Origin: CANHVK01 sp046304235 | Lineage (GTDB): Bacteria > Bacteroidota > Bacteroidia > Flavobacteriales_D > Crocinitomicaceae | Length of the DNA stretch: 64,000 bases | Direction of reading: 5' to 3' | Assembly (NCBI GenBank): GCA_046304235.1 | Contig: JBKCEW010000149.1 | Span: 1-64,000 of the forward strand | Shown: positions 44,628 through 54,196 of the stretch, one piece after another | Layout: every line of letters begins with the position of its first letter | Position numbering within the stretch: the first letter of the stretch is position 1 | The notes under the pieces: model-generated | Database searches by the model: none | Told to the model about the DNA's origin: nothing | What the model saw: the letters and a program-made list of their open reading frames with translations, nothing else | Made by a program: the position numbers and the translations under genes

Positions 44628-45017
44628 ATGGATCAAACCCTTGGGAAGGTATATAAATTGTGTAGTCAGAAAATAATTGGTGCTATTTACGAGGATAAAA
44701 AAGCCGTAAAACAGTTTCCGTTATTGATTCATTACAAAGTTAATCCTTTACCAGAGTCTGTTCCTTTTCAACTTGTTTTCTCTGCGCCCAAGCGTATTTT
44801 TCGAAAAGCACATGATCGAAATAGAATAAAGCGATTGTTACGTGAAACGGTTCGAAAGAATAAGTTAATTTTAGAGACTTTTTTAAATGAACATCAAATT
44901 CAAGTGGCGTTATTTTTAGTTTATACAAATAAAGAAGAATTGCCCTATGATGTTCTTTTACGAAAAACAGAACAATTATTTCAAAAATTAATCGTTCAAT
45001 TAAAAAACGAAATTTAG
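44628..45017 (+). CDS. rnpA: ribonuclease P protein component
   Basis: Basic protein subunit that helps the RNase P RNA bind and cleave tRNA precursors. The 129 residues include the family signature RNRIKRLLRETVRKNK (about 65-80) with the conserved RNR. It is not next to rpmH, as it is in many bacteria; instead it is directly followed, with no spacer, by an S41 protease gene. Confidence 0.94.
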   Translation: MDQTLGKVYKLCSQKIIGAIYEDKKAVKQFPLLIHYKVNPLPESVPFQLVFSAPKRIFRKAHDRNRIKRLLRETVRKNKLILETFLNEHQIQVALFLVYTNKEELPYDVLLRKTEQLFQKLIVQLKNEI

Positions 45018-46670
45018 ATGAACAATACAAGGCTAACCTTAACTAAAAAAGTTGTTTTAATAGCAACCTTTCTATTTTCAACCTTAAACGGTTTTTCACA
45101 ATCGCATAATTTCGAAGTTGTCAAAGGTTTGGAATTGATGGATTTGATTTATCAAAATCTAGATATGCATTTCGTCGATGAACCAAAACCAGGGAAATTA
45201 TCAAAAGTAGCAATCGATGCCATGTTGAAGGAATTAGATCCTTATACTGTGTATTATCACGAGGCAAACATGGAGGATTACCGAATGATGACTACGGGAC
45301 AATATGGCGGAGTAGGAGCTTTGATTCGTAAAATGGGCGATTACATCTGCGTTTCTGAACCTTATGAAGGGAATCCGGCACAAAAATCAGGATTAAAAGC
45401 AGGGGATAAAATTCTTGAAATTGATGGTAAAAATATGGTGAAAAAACCTTCGGAAGAGGTATCTCAAGCTCTCAAAGGACCAAAGGGAACAACTATTCAA
45501 GTAAAGGTTTTACGAAATGAGAAAGATCAACTTGTAATACCAATAACGAGAGACGAGATTAAAATTCCAGATGTACCTTATGCTGAAATTATTGGAAATG
45601 GTATAGGCTATATCAAATTAAATAGTTTTACCCAGACTGCTTCAGAGGAAGTTAAAAAGGCCTTTTTAGATTTGAAAGCAAAAGGAATGAATCAGTTGGT
45701 TTTTGATTTGCGTGATAATGGAGGAGGTTTATTAATTGAAGCAGTGAAAATTGTCAATTTTTTTGTTCCAAAAGACAAGATAGTAGTTACAACCAAAGGT
45801 CGAATTAAAGAGGAAAATCAAGTATATAAAACCCAAGTAGAACCGCTTGACACTGAAATTCCAATTGTAGTATTAATCGATGAAGGTTCAGCATCAGCGA
45901 GCGAGATTGTTTCAGGTAGTTTACAAGATTTAGACCGTGCTGTTATTGTCGGTCAAACATCCTTTGGTAAAGGATTGGTTCAAAGAACGTTTGATTTAAA
46001 GTATGGTTCCAAAATTAAATTGACGATTGCTAAATATTATACTCCTTCTGGAAGATGTGTTCAGAAATTAGAGTATTATGATAAGGACGAAGATGAACGT
46101 CATAAAGAAATACCAGATTCTTTGATACGTAAATTTAAAACAGTAAACGGAAGAGAGGTGATTGATGGAAGAGGAATAGAACCAGATGTAAAAGTTAAAG
46201 AAAGAGAATTCAGTCGATTAACTGCTATGTTGGTAGCGAAAAATTTCATTTTTAATTATGCTACTGATTACTATAAAACCCATACAACAATTGCTCCTGC
46301 TGGAACATTTAAATTATCCGATACTGATTATAATCAATTTAAAGACCTAGTGATTAAAGATACGTTTGATTATTCTACTGCTAGTGAAGAGGTATTAAAG
46401 AAAATGAGAAAAACAGCTGAGTCGGAAGGTTATTTTGAAGATTCAAAAGCTGAATATGAAGCCCTATTTAAAAAAGTAACGCCTTCTAAACAAAGAGATT
46501 TAGAAAAATTTAATGCTGAAATTAAAGAATTAATTGAAAATGAAATAGTTTCAAGATATTATTTTCAAAAAGGTCGCGCAGAACACGCATTCAGAGACGA
46601 TGTATTTGTAGACAAAGCCAAAGAAATATTACTAAATAAGACAACATATAATACCATTCTTAAAAAGTAA
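45018..46670 (+). CDS. S41-family C-terminal processing protease
   Basis: A 550-residue exported protease: signal peptide (about 1-27, ending FSQ), PDZ domain (about 85-170, with GQYGGVGALIRKMGDY and PAQKSGLKAGDKILEI), and the tail-specific protease core. The catalytic Ser is in DEGSASASEIVSG near residue 295 and the Lys in SFGKGLVQRTF near 320. A 150-residue C-terminal extension follows. Such proteases trim or degrade envelope proteins in the periplasm. It starts with no gap after the rnpA stop, so it is translationally coupled to it. Confidence 0.93.
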   Translation: MNNTRLTLTKKVVLIATFLFSTLNGFSQSHNFEVVKGLELMDLIYQNLDMHFVDEPKPGKLSKVAIDAMLKELDPYTVYYHEANMEDYRMMTTGQYGGVGALIRKMGDYICVSEPYEGNPAQKSGLKAGDKILEIDGKNMVKKPSEEVSQALKGPKGTTIQVKVLRNEKDQLVIPITRDEIKIPDVPYAEIIGNGIGYIKLNSFTQTASEEVKKAFLDLKAKGMNQLVFDLRDNGGGLLIEAVKIVNFFVPKDKIVVTTKGRIKEENQVYKTQVEPLDTEIPIVVLIDEGSASASEIVSGSLQDLDRAVIVGQTSFGKGLVQRTFDLKYGSKIKLTIAKYYTPSGRCVQKLEYYDKDEDERHKEIPDSLIRKFKTVNGREVIDGRGIEPDVKVKEREFSRLTAMLVAKNFIFNYATDYYKTHTTIAPAGTFKLSDTDYNQFKDLVIKDTFDYSTASEEVLKKMRKTAESEGYFEDSKAEYEALFKKVTPSKQRDLEKFNAEIKELIENEIVSRYYFQKGRAEHAFRDDVFVDKAKEILLNKTTYNTILKK

Positions 46671-46696
46671 TCTTTTAGGTAAATAACCTTTCTTGT

Positions 46697-48232
46697 ATGA
46701 TATTACTTTCTGACAAAACGAAAACGAATACTTTTTTAGCAGGTATCGTTTTTTTATTTGTCGGACTAACATTTAGTAAAGCAATTACTTCATTAGTTAC
46801 TGTTTATTTTTTGGTGTTGTTTTTAATTCAAAAAGATTCTAAGTATCCATTTGCTTCACTTAAAAAAAATAAATCTTTACGCGTTTTTCTTTTATTAGTA
46901 ACTTGGATGATTATAAGTTTATTGTGGTCTGATGATAAAAAAGCGGGCATTCAATCGCTTGGTGCTAATTTAAACTTCTTTATTTGGCCGATTTTAATGG
47001 TTTTGTTTTCGGAGCAAGTAAAACGTTTTCAAAAATATATTTTTTCGATATTTGCCTTGATTGTAACCTTGATAGCAATCATACAATTTATTGTTTTTCA
47101 AAGTAAAGAAGGTCAACTAGAAATTAGAGAAATGGCTTTACATGTTTCTCATATTCGCTTTGCTTTGATGATTATTATTTCTTTTCTTATATGTATCTAT
47201 TTCGTTATAAATGAGCAAAAAACGACATTGAAATTTTCATGGATATTGATTTCTATTTGGCTTTTATTTTACACCTATTATTCGCAAGTACTGTCTGGGA
47301 TACTTGGTCTTTTGGGTGGGGGAATTGGAATAATAGTTTTTCTTTTATTCAATAAATCTAATTATTTACAAAAAGGAGTCGCTATTCTATCACTTATTCT
47401 TGGTTTGCTCTCAATATATTGGTTATCAATAGATATTACTAGTTTTGAAAATCAGCCTTCACAACAAAAGTTAGTAACAGATACTCAATTAGGGAATAAA
47501 TATGAACATAAAATGCATTCTAAAATCACAGAAAATGGACATTTTTTAGATTTATATTATTGTGAAAAAGAAGTAGATAGTGTTTGGAAATTACGTTCAA
47601 CGAAATCCCTTGAATCATTAAGTCCAAGAGGATATCAATATAAGTTTGTATTAAAGAGATATATGACTTCTAAAGGGTTAAGAAAAGACGCACATGGTGT
47701 TAGGGCTTTAACAAAAAATGATATTAAAAATATTGAAAACGGTATTCCAACAATTGTGGAACTACAAACCGGTTTTCAGGCTAGATACAATCAATTAAAA
47801 TATGAGTTCTCTGGTAATTTAGATCCTAATGGTCACAGTATTTTACAACGATTAGAATTTTGGAAAGCTAGCAAATTAATCATTAAAGAAAATTGGATTT
47901 TAGGTGTAGGCTTGGGGAGTAGCAAAGATACTTTTTTAAAAACTTATAGAAAAATGAATTCAAAGTTACTGATTGAAAATCAATGGGAAAGTCATAATCA
48001 GTTTTTAAGTGTTTGGGTTTCATATGGAATAATAGGTTTATTATTGTTTATTTTTTGGTTGTTCTCTATTTTTCAAAACTTAGTTCGCAAGCATTGGTTA
48101 AATCTTGCCATTTTCTTTGTTTTACTATTTTCTTTTTTAGTGGAAGATACTTTAGGTACTTTAACAGGTATGACTTTATTTGGATTTTTCGCTGGCATTT
48201 TCCAGAATAAAATTTCTACAAATCAAGACTAA
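46697..48232 (+). CDS. O-antigen ligase/polymerase (Wzy/WaaL)-like membrane protein
   Basis: A 511-residue inner-membrane protein with about 12 hydrophobic helices and one large periplasmic loop of about 140 residues (roughly 250-390), as in O-antigen ligases. The loop ends in EFWKASKLIIKENWILGVGLGS, the conserved stretch of the family. It would link or polymerise glycans on a lipid carrier; ligase and polymerase cannot be told apart by sequence. Its stop overlaps the DUF5686 start (TAATG), and kdsB follows, an envelope-building context. Confidence 0.85.
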   Translation: MILLSDKTKTNTFLAGIVFLFVGLTFSKAITSLVTVYFLVLFLIQKDSKYPFASLKKNKSLRVFLLLVTWMIISLLWSDDKKAGIQSLGANLNFFIWPILMVLFSEQVKRFQKYIFSIFALIVTLIAIIQFIVFQSKEGQLEIREMALHVSHIRFALMIIISFLICIYFVINEQKTTLKFSWILISIWLLFYTYYSQVLSGILGLLGGGIGIIVFLLFNKSNYLQKGVAILSLILGLLSIYWLSIDITSFENQPSQQKLVTDTQLGNKYEHKMHSKITENGHFLDLYYCEKEVDSVWKLRSTKSLESLSPRGYQYKFVLKRYMTSKGLRKDAHGVRALTKNDIKNIENGIPTIVELQTGFQARYNQLKYEFSGNLDPNGHSILQRLEFWKASKLIIKENWILGVGLGSSKDTFLKTYRKMNSKLLIENQWESHNQFLSVWVSYGIIGLLLFIFWLFSIFQNLVRKHWLNLAIFFVLLFSFLVEDTLGTLTGMTLFGFFAGIFQNKISTNQD

Positions 48233-50487
48233 TGATTCGTTTTTTTCTACTTTTTCTGCTTCTCCTCTTGATTAACGAAAATTCTATTTGTCAGAAGGAT
48301 AGCGTTTTACAATTTAAAGATATTGTCATTAAGAAAAAAACGAAACGAGATTGGGGCAAAGAAATTATACGAAAAGCAATTGAACGAAGACAAGAAATAG
48401 AAAAAAAATATAGCAATTTTGAAGTAGATATTTATAGTATTTCCAAAATTGATAAAGAAAAAAAAGATTCTCTTGAAACTTTTTTTGTTCGTGAATCTCA
48501 GATGGAGTGGAAGTCCAAAAGTTATTTCGAATTACGAAATACAAAAGATGTATATCAAGTTTACAATGACTATGGATCGTCAGGCAGAGTAGAGTTACAC
48601 GGTAACCCCAATGTAGGTACGTCTACTGATTTTTTTGGTGGTGGAAGATTGGCGCCCCGTTTGGCAATAGATGAGAATCCTTACATTTTTGTCAAAGGGA
48701 TTAAGGAAGCCTTTTTTAATCTTTATCAAAATTACATTGAAGCATCACACTTATGCGCTAAACCCATTGTTTCTCCTATTGCAGACAATGCTTTTTTATA
48801 CTATCGTTTTGATTTAGTGAATACTAAATTAGATCCTGATTTTGGAGTTGTTAATGAAATCAAAGTAACACCGATTTTTGATTATGAGCCATTATTAAAA
48901 GGAACCATTTGGATAGATGAATCAAATTCGAATGTGGTTCGTTTTACAGGTTCTATCAATGGAAATTCACTCTTATTTATAAAGTCATTAACTATTGATA
49001 TAGAATACACAAAGTCAAGTGAATTATTTATACCTAAAAAATTTAATTACGATTTTACAAGCATTGATAATCGCAAAATGCTCCTCGGGAATACCTCGGT
49101 TTATTTTACAAATTATCAATTTTTTGATATTCCAAAAGGTGTCAATTTTTGGAAAGAAACAAAAGTATTTGATTTAAAACCTTTGGATACAAATTTCAGA
49201 CCTGCTGATTTGAAAGTAGAAGACGAAAAATTTGTTCGTTCTATGGATAGTATTCGTTCATATAAAAGTTCAAAAGAATACCTTGATAAACAAGATGATA
49301 GCATCAATAAGATTTATTGGTTAGATGTTTTATGGAATGGGGTATCCTTTAGAAATTCATTTTCTAAACAGCGTATTTGGTTTGGTGGATTGATTTCGCA
49401 AGTTGTGCCTTTTGGAGTCGGGGGATACCGTCATCGATTGAATGTGTTTTACGATAAAGAATTTCAAAATGGTAATAAAATCACCTTGCAACCAACGGTA
49501 GATTACGGTTTTTATAATAAAGATTTAAAAGGGGAACTAGCATTAGCCTATGATTTTGATCAATTAAAGTTGAGACGTATTACCTTTTTAGCAGGTGATA
49601 TTTATGATTTTGTGAATTCATTTCAAAATATTGCGGGTGCTTTTGGTCCTTCGAATCGTGTTCGTAATCAAAAAGTTGGTTTTTCTTATCGTTCGGAATT
49701 GGTTAATGGCTTGTTTGTTAAATATTCGTTTGATTTTTCGAATCGCATGTCTATAACAAACGTTCAATATCCCGAATGGGTCAATTATTTTGGGATGTTT
49801 TCAAAACCTTTGCCTTTTGACAATTACAAAGTTTCGATTTTAGGTGTTGAAGTGGAATATCAACCTTTTCAGAAATATATAATTAAAGAGCAAAAGAAGA
49901 TATTATTGGATTCGAAATGGCCTTTGTTTGGTTTGAAATATATAACTGGGGTTCCTAGTTTGTTTGGGGGACAGTCAAATTATGGATATTTGGAGGCAAA
50001 AATAACGCAACAGGCAAAATTAGCCGCCTTGGGTAATTATCAATTTCGTTTAGTTGGAGGACAGTTTTTATATAAAAAAGATTTAAGATTAATAGAATAT
50101 AAATATTTTAGAACTTCTGATATTTGGTTTTTATCCAATCCAGTGACATCGATGCAGATGTTAGACACTCTTTTAAGTACTACAAATTCATATTTCCAAG
50201 CAAATTTTATTCACCACTTTGAAGGGTATTTTTTGAATAAAGTTTGGCTATTAAATCGTTTAAAATTAGAAGAAACTGTAGGTGCAGCATTTTTAACTTT
50301 ACCACAAAATAATTATGCTTTAGTTGAAGTTTTTGCAGGAATTGAACGAAAAGTGAAGATTTCTAAATATTTATGGAAATTTGGTTTGTTTTGGACATCA
50401 AGTATTTCTTCCAATCGATTGGGGGCATCACATTTGAAGATTGGAATTAATTTTTACGATACATTCCATAAACAATGGTTATATTAG
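48232..50487 (+). CDS. DUF5686-family outer-membrane protein
   Basis: A 751-residue exported protein with a signal peptide (1-20). The N-terminal third is soluble, starting with a conserved WGKEIIRKAIERRQEIEKKY helix. The rest is strongly beta-stranded with alternating aromatic residues and ends HKQWLY, as expected of a beta-barrel. Family members often have an N-terminal carboxypeptidase-regulatory-like domain of about 90 residues; none is visible here. The function is unknown; the barrel and the neighbours (ligase-like gene overlapping, kdsB 27 nt on) suggest an envelope role. Confidence 0.83.
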   Translation: MIRFFLLFLLLLLINENSICQKDSVLQFKDIVIKKKTKRDWGKEIIRKAIERRQEIEKKYSNFEVDIYSISKIDKEKKDSLETFFVRESQMEWKSKSYFELRNTKDVYQVYNDYGSSGRVELHGNPNVGTSTDFFGGGRLAPRLAIDENPYIFVKGIKEAFFNLYQNYIEASHLCAKPIVSPIADNAFLYYRFDLVNTKLDPDFGVVNEIKVTPIFDYEPLLKGTIWIDESNSNVVRFTGSINGNSLLFIKSLTIDIEYTKSSELFIPKKFNYDFTSIDNRKMLLGNTSVYFTNYQFFDIPKGVNFWKETKVFDLKPLDTNFRPADLKVEDEKFVRSMDSIRSYKSSKEYLDKQDDSINKIYWLDVLWNGVSFRNSFSKQRIWFGGLISQVVPFGVGGYRHRLNVFYDKEFQNGNKITLQPTVDYGFYNKDLKGELALAYDFDQLKLRRITFLAGDIYDFVNSFQNIAGAFGPSNRVRNQKVGFSYRSELVNGLFVKYSFDFSNRMSITNVQYPEWVNYFGMFSKPLPFDNYKVSILGVEVEYQPFQKYIIKEQKKILLDSKWPLFGLKYITGVPSLFGGQSNYGYLEAKITQQAKLAALGNYQFRLVGGQFLYKKDLRLIEYKYFRTSDIWFLSNPVTSMQMLDTLLSTTNSYFQANFIHHFEGYFLNKVWLLNRLKLEETVGAAFLTLPQNNYALVEVFAGIERKVKISKYLWKFGLFWTSSISSNRLGASHLKIGINFYDTFHKQWLY

Positions 50488-50514
50488 TTTTAATCTATTT
50501 ATAGTTGTTAATAA

Positions 50515-51255
50515 ATGAGCAAATTAAATATCGTGGGTATCATTCCAGCCCGTTATAATTCATCACGCTTTCCAGGGAAACCTTTAATCGATTTAAATGG
50601 TAAAACAATGATTCAACGTGTATATGAAGGGGTTCAAAAGTCACAACTATTAACTGATGTCATTGTAGCAACAGATGACCAACGTATATATAATGAGGTT
50701 GTTCGATTTGGAGGAAAAGTAGAAATGACAAGTTCTGATCATCCATCTGGAACAGATCGTTGTGGAGAAGTAGCCGAAACAATAAATAATATCGATGTAA
50801 TAATTAATATTCAAGGAGACGAACCGTTGGTTGATTATAGGCAAATTGATCAATTAGCTCAAGCTTTTTTAGACGATTCTGTAACGATTGCAACATTGGG
50901 AAACAAAGACATTTCTTTGGAAGACATTAACAATACGAATCGTATCAAAATAGTATTAGATCATCAACAAAATGCGTTGTATTTTTCTCGTTCTGCAATT
51001 CCTAATTATGCGAATGCTGGAAGTGAACCTTTGAAAAATTATCCTTTTTTAAGACACATTGGTTTGTATGGTTATCGAGCAGACACCTTACAAGAATTGG
51101 TTAAATTGGCTCCTACACCTTTGGAAAAAACAGAATCTTTGGAGCAATTACGTTGGTTATATTATGGATATAAGATAAGAGTAGTTGAAACGAATATTGA
51201 AACCCCAAATATCGATGTGCCAGCAGATGTGGAAAAGGTACTTACGCATTTGTAA
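50515..51255 (+). CDS. kdsB: 3-deoxy-manno-octulosonate cytidylyltransferase
   Basis: Activates Kdo with CTP to CMP-Kdo for lipopolysaccharide core assembly. The 246 residues match the family: IIPARYNSSRFPGKPL near the start, the nucleotide-binding DVIVATDDQRI, INIQGDEPLV, and GLYGYRADTL. Together with lpxB it shows that the cell makes Kdo-containing lipopolysaccharide. Other Kdo genes (kdsA, kdsD, waaA) are not in the window. Confidence 0.96.
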   Translation: MSKLNIVGIIPARYNSSRFPGKPLIDLNGKTMIQRVYEGVQKSQLLTDVIVATDDQRIYNEVVRFGGKVEMTSSDHPSGTDRCGEVAETINNIDVIINIQGDEPLVDYRQIDQLAQAFLDDSVTIATLGNKDISLEDINNTNRIKIVLDHQQNALYFSRSAIPNYANAGSEPLKNYPFLRHIGLYGYRADTLQELVKLAPTPLEKTESLEQLRWLYYGYKIRVVETNIETPNIDVPADVEKVLTHL

Positions 51256-51284
51256 CCTTTTTATCTCTTTTTCGTTATTGATTA

Positions 51285-51317
51285 TTTGATAACCTATCTT
51301 TTTTTGGTTTAACTTTG
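51285..51317 (+). promoter_or_regulatory. two-part promoter TTTG-N21-TAACTTTG for the HU/SPOR gene
   Basis: TTTG at 51285-51288 and TAACTTTG at 51310-51317, spaced 21 nt: the best two-part match in the window. The element ends 5 nt before the ATG at 51323, so the transcript is probably leaderless. Confidence 0.75.
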
Positions 51318-51322
51318 CTATA

Positions 51323-52540
51323 ATGACCCTTGAAAATCTGATATCTGAATTATTACTTCGACACAATTGCGTTGTAATTCCTTCATTTGGAGGATTTGTA
51401 GCTGGACAAGTACCTGCTCATTTTGATACAGATAAAGGAGTAATCTTACCGCCTAGAAAATCACTTTTATTTAATAAACAGCTGATTAGTAACGATGGTT
51501 TACTGATTGCTACTTATGCAAAACACAATCATTTAAATTACGATGTTGCAGAATTTTTCATTCGTGACACAGTTAAAAAGTGGCAAGAAAAATTGGCAAA
51601 AGGGGAACGAGTTACTATTGAAAATGTTGGCTTCCTTTATTTAGATGCTGAGAAAAATATTGGTTTTGAACAAGACCGTTACAGTAATTTATTGTTAGCT
51701 TCTTATGGTCTTGCAAATGTTCATTTTATACCTGAAACAGACATTCAGTTTGTCGTAAATGAAAAAACAGGTCGTATAAGTATTGATGAACCAATCGAAG
51801 TTAAGCCGATTACTCCAATTCAACCTATTGTTGAACCAATTATAGAAGAAATTCAAGTTGAAGAGAAAGAAGAGTTAGCTCCAATCATTGAATTACATCC
51901 TAAAAAGAAGGCTTGGAAATACATTGCAGCAGCAGTTTTATTACCTATTGCTTTTTATAGTTATTGGATACCTGCTAAATCAGATGTATTACAATCGGGT
52001 TTAATTTCATTTCGAGATTTTAATCCTGCTTCGCCTCAAAATCAAGGTAATTATAGGCCTAATACGATTGATTTTATAGTTCCTAAAGTGGAACAATTAG
52101 AGTCTATTGAAAAATTGACTTCTACATTACCAGAGGATGTAGATGTTTTTGCTTTTTATTATCAAAACGATATAATTATTCCTGTTCGTATTCGCGAGGA
52201 AATCAAGGAAGAACTAATAAAAGAAACTACAAATAAACCGAATGTAGTAGTTACAACTCCTAAAAAAGTTGTAGTAAAACCAAATGAATCAGAAACTAAA
52301 AAAGAGCCTCTTTTGGCACCTTCAAATAAACACCTTATTGTTGGTTGTTTTTCAACCGTAAATAATGCTAACAAATTAGTTAGTAAGTTGAAATCAAAAG
52401 GGTTCGATGCTTATATAGTAGATGAAGTAAATGGTTTACACAGAGTAAGTGCGTTGAATTCATCAAACGATAGTGCTTTATTAAGTACTACTAAACGTTT
52501 GAATGGCTTACAAATTTCTACTTGGATTCTTAAAAAGTAA
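51323..52540 (+). CDS. HU-CCDC81-like and SPOR-domain transmembrane protein
   Basis: A 405-residue protein with three parts. Residues 1-~135 are two HU-like (prokaryotic CCDC81-type) domains, with NCVVIPSFGGFVAGQVPAHF and EKLAKGERVTIENVGFLYL. After an acidic linker comes one membrane helix (about 198-216) preceded by Lys residues, placing the N-terminus in the cytoplasm. The C-terminal ~70 residues (335-405) form a SPOR domain, which binds denuded peptidoglycan at division sites. The layout suggests a link between cytoplasmic nucleoprotein and the septal wall; DNA binding is inference, since CCDC81-type HU domains may bind protein instead. Confidence 0.87.
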   Translation: MTLENLISELLLRHNCVVIPSFGGFVAGQVPAHFDTDKGVILPPRKSLLFNKQLISNDGLLIATYAKHNHLNYDVAEFFIRDTVKKWQEKLAKGERVTIENVGFLYLDAEKNIGFEQDRYSNLLLASYGLANVHFIPETDIQFVVNEKTGRISIDEPIEVKPITPIQPIVEPIIEEIQVEEKEELAPIIELHPKKKAWKYIAAAVLLPIAFYSYWIPAKSDVLQSGLISFRDFNPASPQNQGNYRPNTIDFIVPKVEQLESIEKLTSTLPEDVDVFAFYYQNDIIIPVRIREEIKEELIKETTNKPNVVVTTPKKVVVKPNESETKKEPLLAPSNKHLIVGCFSTVNNANKLVSKLKSKGFDAYIVDEVNGLHRVSALNSSNDSALLSTTKRLNGLQISTWILKK

Positions 52541-52569
52541 ATTTTCATTTTGTATATTTACAACTAAAT

Positions 52570-52593
52570 TTTTAATCTTACGGCAGATTAAAA
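52570..52593. repeat. 9-bp inverted repeat, TTTTAATCT/AGATTAAAA
   Basis: TTTTAATCT (52570-52578) pairs perfectly with AGATTAAAA (52585-52593) around TACGGC. AT-rich and without a T tail, so it is not a convincing terminator; it could be a leader hairpin of the C1 peptidase mRNA. Confidence 0.45.
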
Positions 52594-52627
52594 TGTATTT
52601 AAATAGTTGTTTAATAAATAAATAGAA

Positions 52628-53854
52628 ATGAAAAAAATCTTATTATCTGTTGGATTAATTTGCTACTCTTTTTCTTTTTTCGCACAGGATACTATTAAGA
52701 ATTCTGAAAAAAGTAAATATAGCTTTACTAAAGTAGTTCATTTAGATGCAACACCTGTTCAAAATCAAGGCTATGCAGGTACTTGTTGGTCATTTTCAGG
52801 TTTATCTTTTTTCGAATCAGAATTGATTAGAATGGGGTATAAACCTTCTAATGTACCAGTATTATCAGAAATGTATGTTGTAAGAAAAGCTTATGAAGAG
52901 AAAGCAGACAAATACATTCGTATGGATGGAAAAGCTAACTTCGGACAAGGAGGTGGTTTCGTAGATATTCCATATGTAATTAACAAATATGGTATTGTTC
53001 CAGAGGAAGCTTACAAAGGATTAAACTACGGCAAAGAAAAACACGATCACAACGAATTATTTGCTGTATTAGATGGTGCAGTCCAAGGGATGTTAAAACA
53101 TACTAAAGAAATGCTTGAACAACAAGAATCAGTAGGAATCACTAAAACTTGGAAATCAGCTATTGCAGGAATTTTAGATGCTTACTTTGGAAAAACTCCT
53201 GAAAAGTTCACCTATAATGGTAAAGAGTATACTCCTAAATCTTATGCAAAAGAATTAGGTTTTAATATGGATAATTATGTATCGATTACTTCATATATGA
53301 ATGAACCATTATATAAGCCTACTCAATTGGCTATTCCAGATAATTGGTTATGGGAAAGTTCTTACAATGTATCATTAGATGATTTGTTTTCAATTGCAGA
53401 ACATGCGTTGAATAATGGATATACCATTGCTTGGGGATCTGATGTTTCTGAAAAAGGATTTAGTTTTAGAGATGGGTTAGCGATTGTTCCAGAAGATGAA
53501 GAATCAATTGCAGTAAAAGGGAGAGACAATAAAAATTTCTCTGATGCTGGTGCAGATAAAAATTCAAATGCATTTTTAACGCCAATGAAAGAGAAAAAAA
53601 TCACTCCTGAGATGCGTCAAGATGCTTATGATATGAAGTTAACAACAGATGATCACGGGATGCATATTGTTGGTTTATATAAAGATCAAAACGGAGGAAA
53701 GTACTTCTTAGTTAAAAATTCATGGGGAACAGATCGTAATTTCCCTAAAGGATATTTCTACGCTTCAGAGGCATTTTTTAAATTTAAAACAATGAATTAT
53801 TACTTGCACAAAGATGCTTTACCAAAAGATATTCGCAAGAAATTAAATTTATAA
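52628..53854 (+). CDS. C1-family (papain-like) peptidase, aminopeptidase C type
   Basis: A 408-residue cysteine protease with a signal peptide (1-20, ending FFAQ), so it acts outside the cytoplasm. Catalytic residues are visible: Gln47 (oxyanion) and Cys53 in QNQGYAGTCWSFSG, a His near 345 in DDHGMHIVGLY, and the Asn in KNSWG near 365. It belongs to the bleomycin hydrolase/aminopeptidase C branch by its long insert between Cys and His. The BlaI-like gene begins 18 nt after its stop. Confidence 0.92.
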   Translation: MKKILLSVGLICYSFSFFAQDTIKNSEKSKYSFTKVVHLDATPVQNQGYAGTCWSFSGLSFFESELIRMGYKPSNVPVLSEMYVVRKAYEEKADKYIRMDGKANFGQGGGFVDIPYVINKYGIVPEEAYKGLNYGKEKHDHNELFAVLDGAVQGMLKHTKEMLEQQESVGITKTWKSAIAGILDAYFGKTPEKFTYNGKEYTPKSYAKELGFNMDNYVSITSYMNEPLYKPTQLAIPDNWLWESSYNVSLDDLFSIAEHALNNGYTIAWGSDVSEKGFSFRDGLAIVPEDEESIAVKGRDNKNFSDAGADKNSNAFLTPMKEKKITPEMRQDAYDMKLTTDDHGMHIVGLYKDQNGGKYFLVKNSWGTDRNFPKGYFYASEAFFKFKTMNYYLHKDALPKDIRKKLNL

Positions 53855-53872
53855 TCAACTAAACACACGACT

Positions 53873-54196
53873 ATGGAACGTTTAACACCCGCTGAAGAGC
53901 AAGTGATGTTAAAGTTGTGGAAATTAGAAAAGGCAACGGTGAAAGACATCGTTGCCTTATATTTACATCCTCAACCTGCTTATAATACAACTTCTACAAT
54001 TGTTCGTATTCTTGAAAAAAAGAAGTTTATCAAACATAAAGCGGTTGGAAGGGGTCACATTTATTTGCCGAAAATTTCTAAAGAACAATACAGAGAGTTT
54101 CTAGCAGAACATTTGCTACATCAATATTTTGATGGTGAACGCAAAGAAATTGTAAGTTATTTTAATAGTAAGAGTTCGATTGATGAATTGTTGTGA
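53873..54196 (+). CDS. BlaI/MecI/CopY-family transcriptional repressor
   Basis: A 107-residue winged-helix regulator (ERLTPAEEQVMLKLWKLEKATVKDI, then YNTTSTIVRILEKKKFIKHKAVGRGHIY) with a short C-terminal dimerisation tail. Family members bind palindromic operators and are released when a partner protease (BlaR1/MecR1, M56) cuts them. No M56 gene is here: the upstream neighbour is the C1 peptidase and the next gene is convergent. The target and signal are unknown. Confidence 0.9.
   Translation: MERLTPAEEQVMLKLWKLEKATVKDIVALYLHPQPAYNTTSTIVRILEKKKFIKHKAVGRGHIYLPKISKEQYREFLAEHLLHQYFDGERKEIVSYFNSKSSIDELL

Noticed and set aside
52570..52593. Possible terminator after the HU/SPOR gene
   Set aside because: The 9-bp stem is AT-rich and has no T tail; kept only as an inverted repeat of unknown role.
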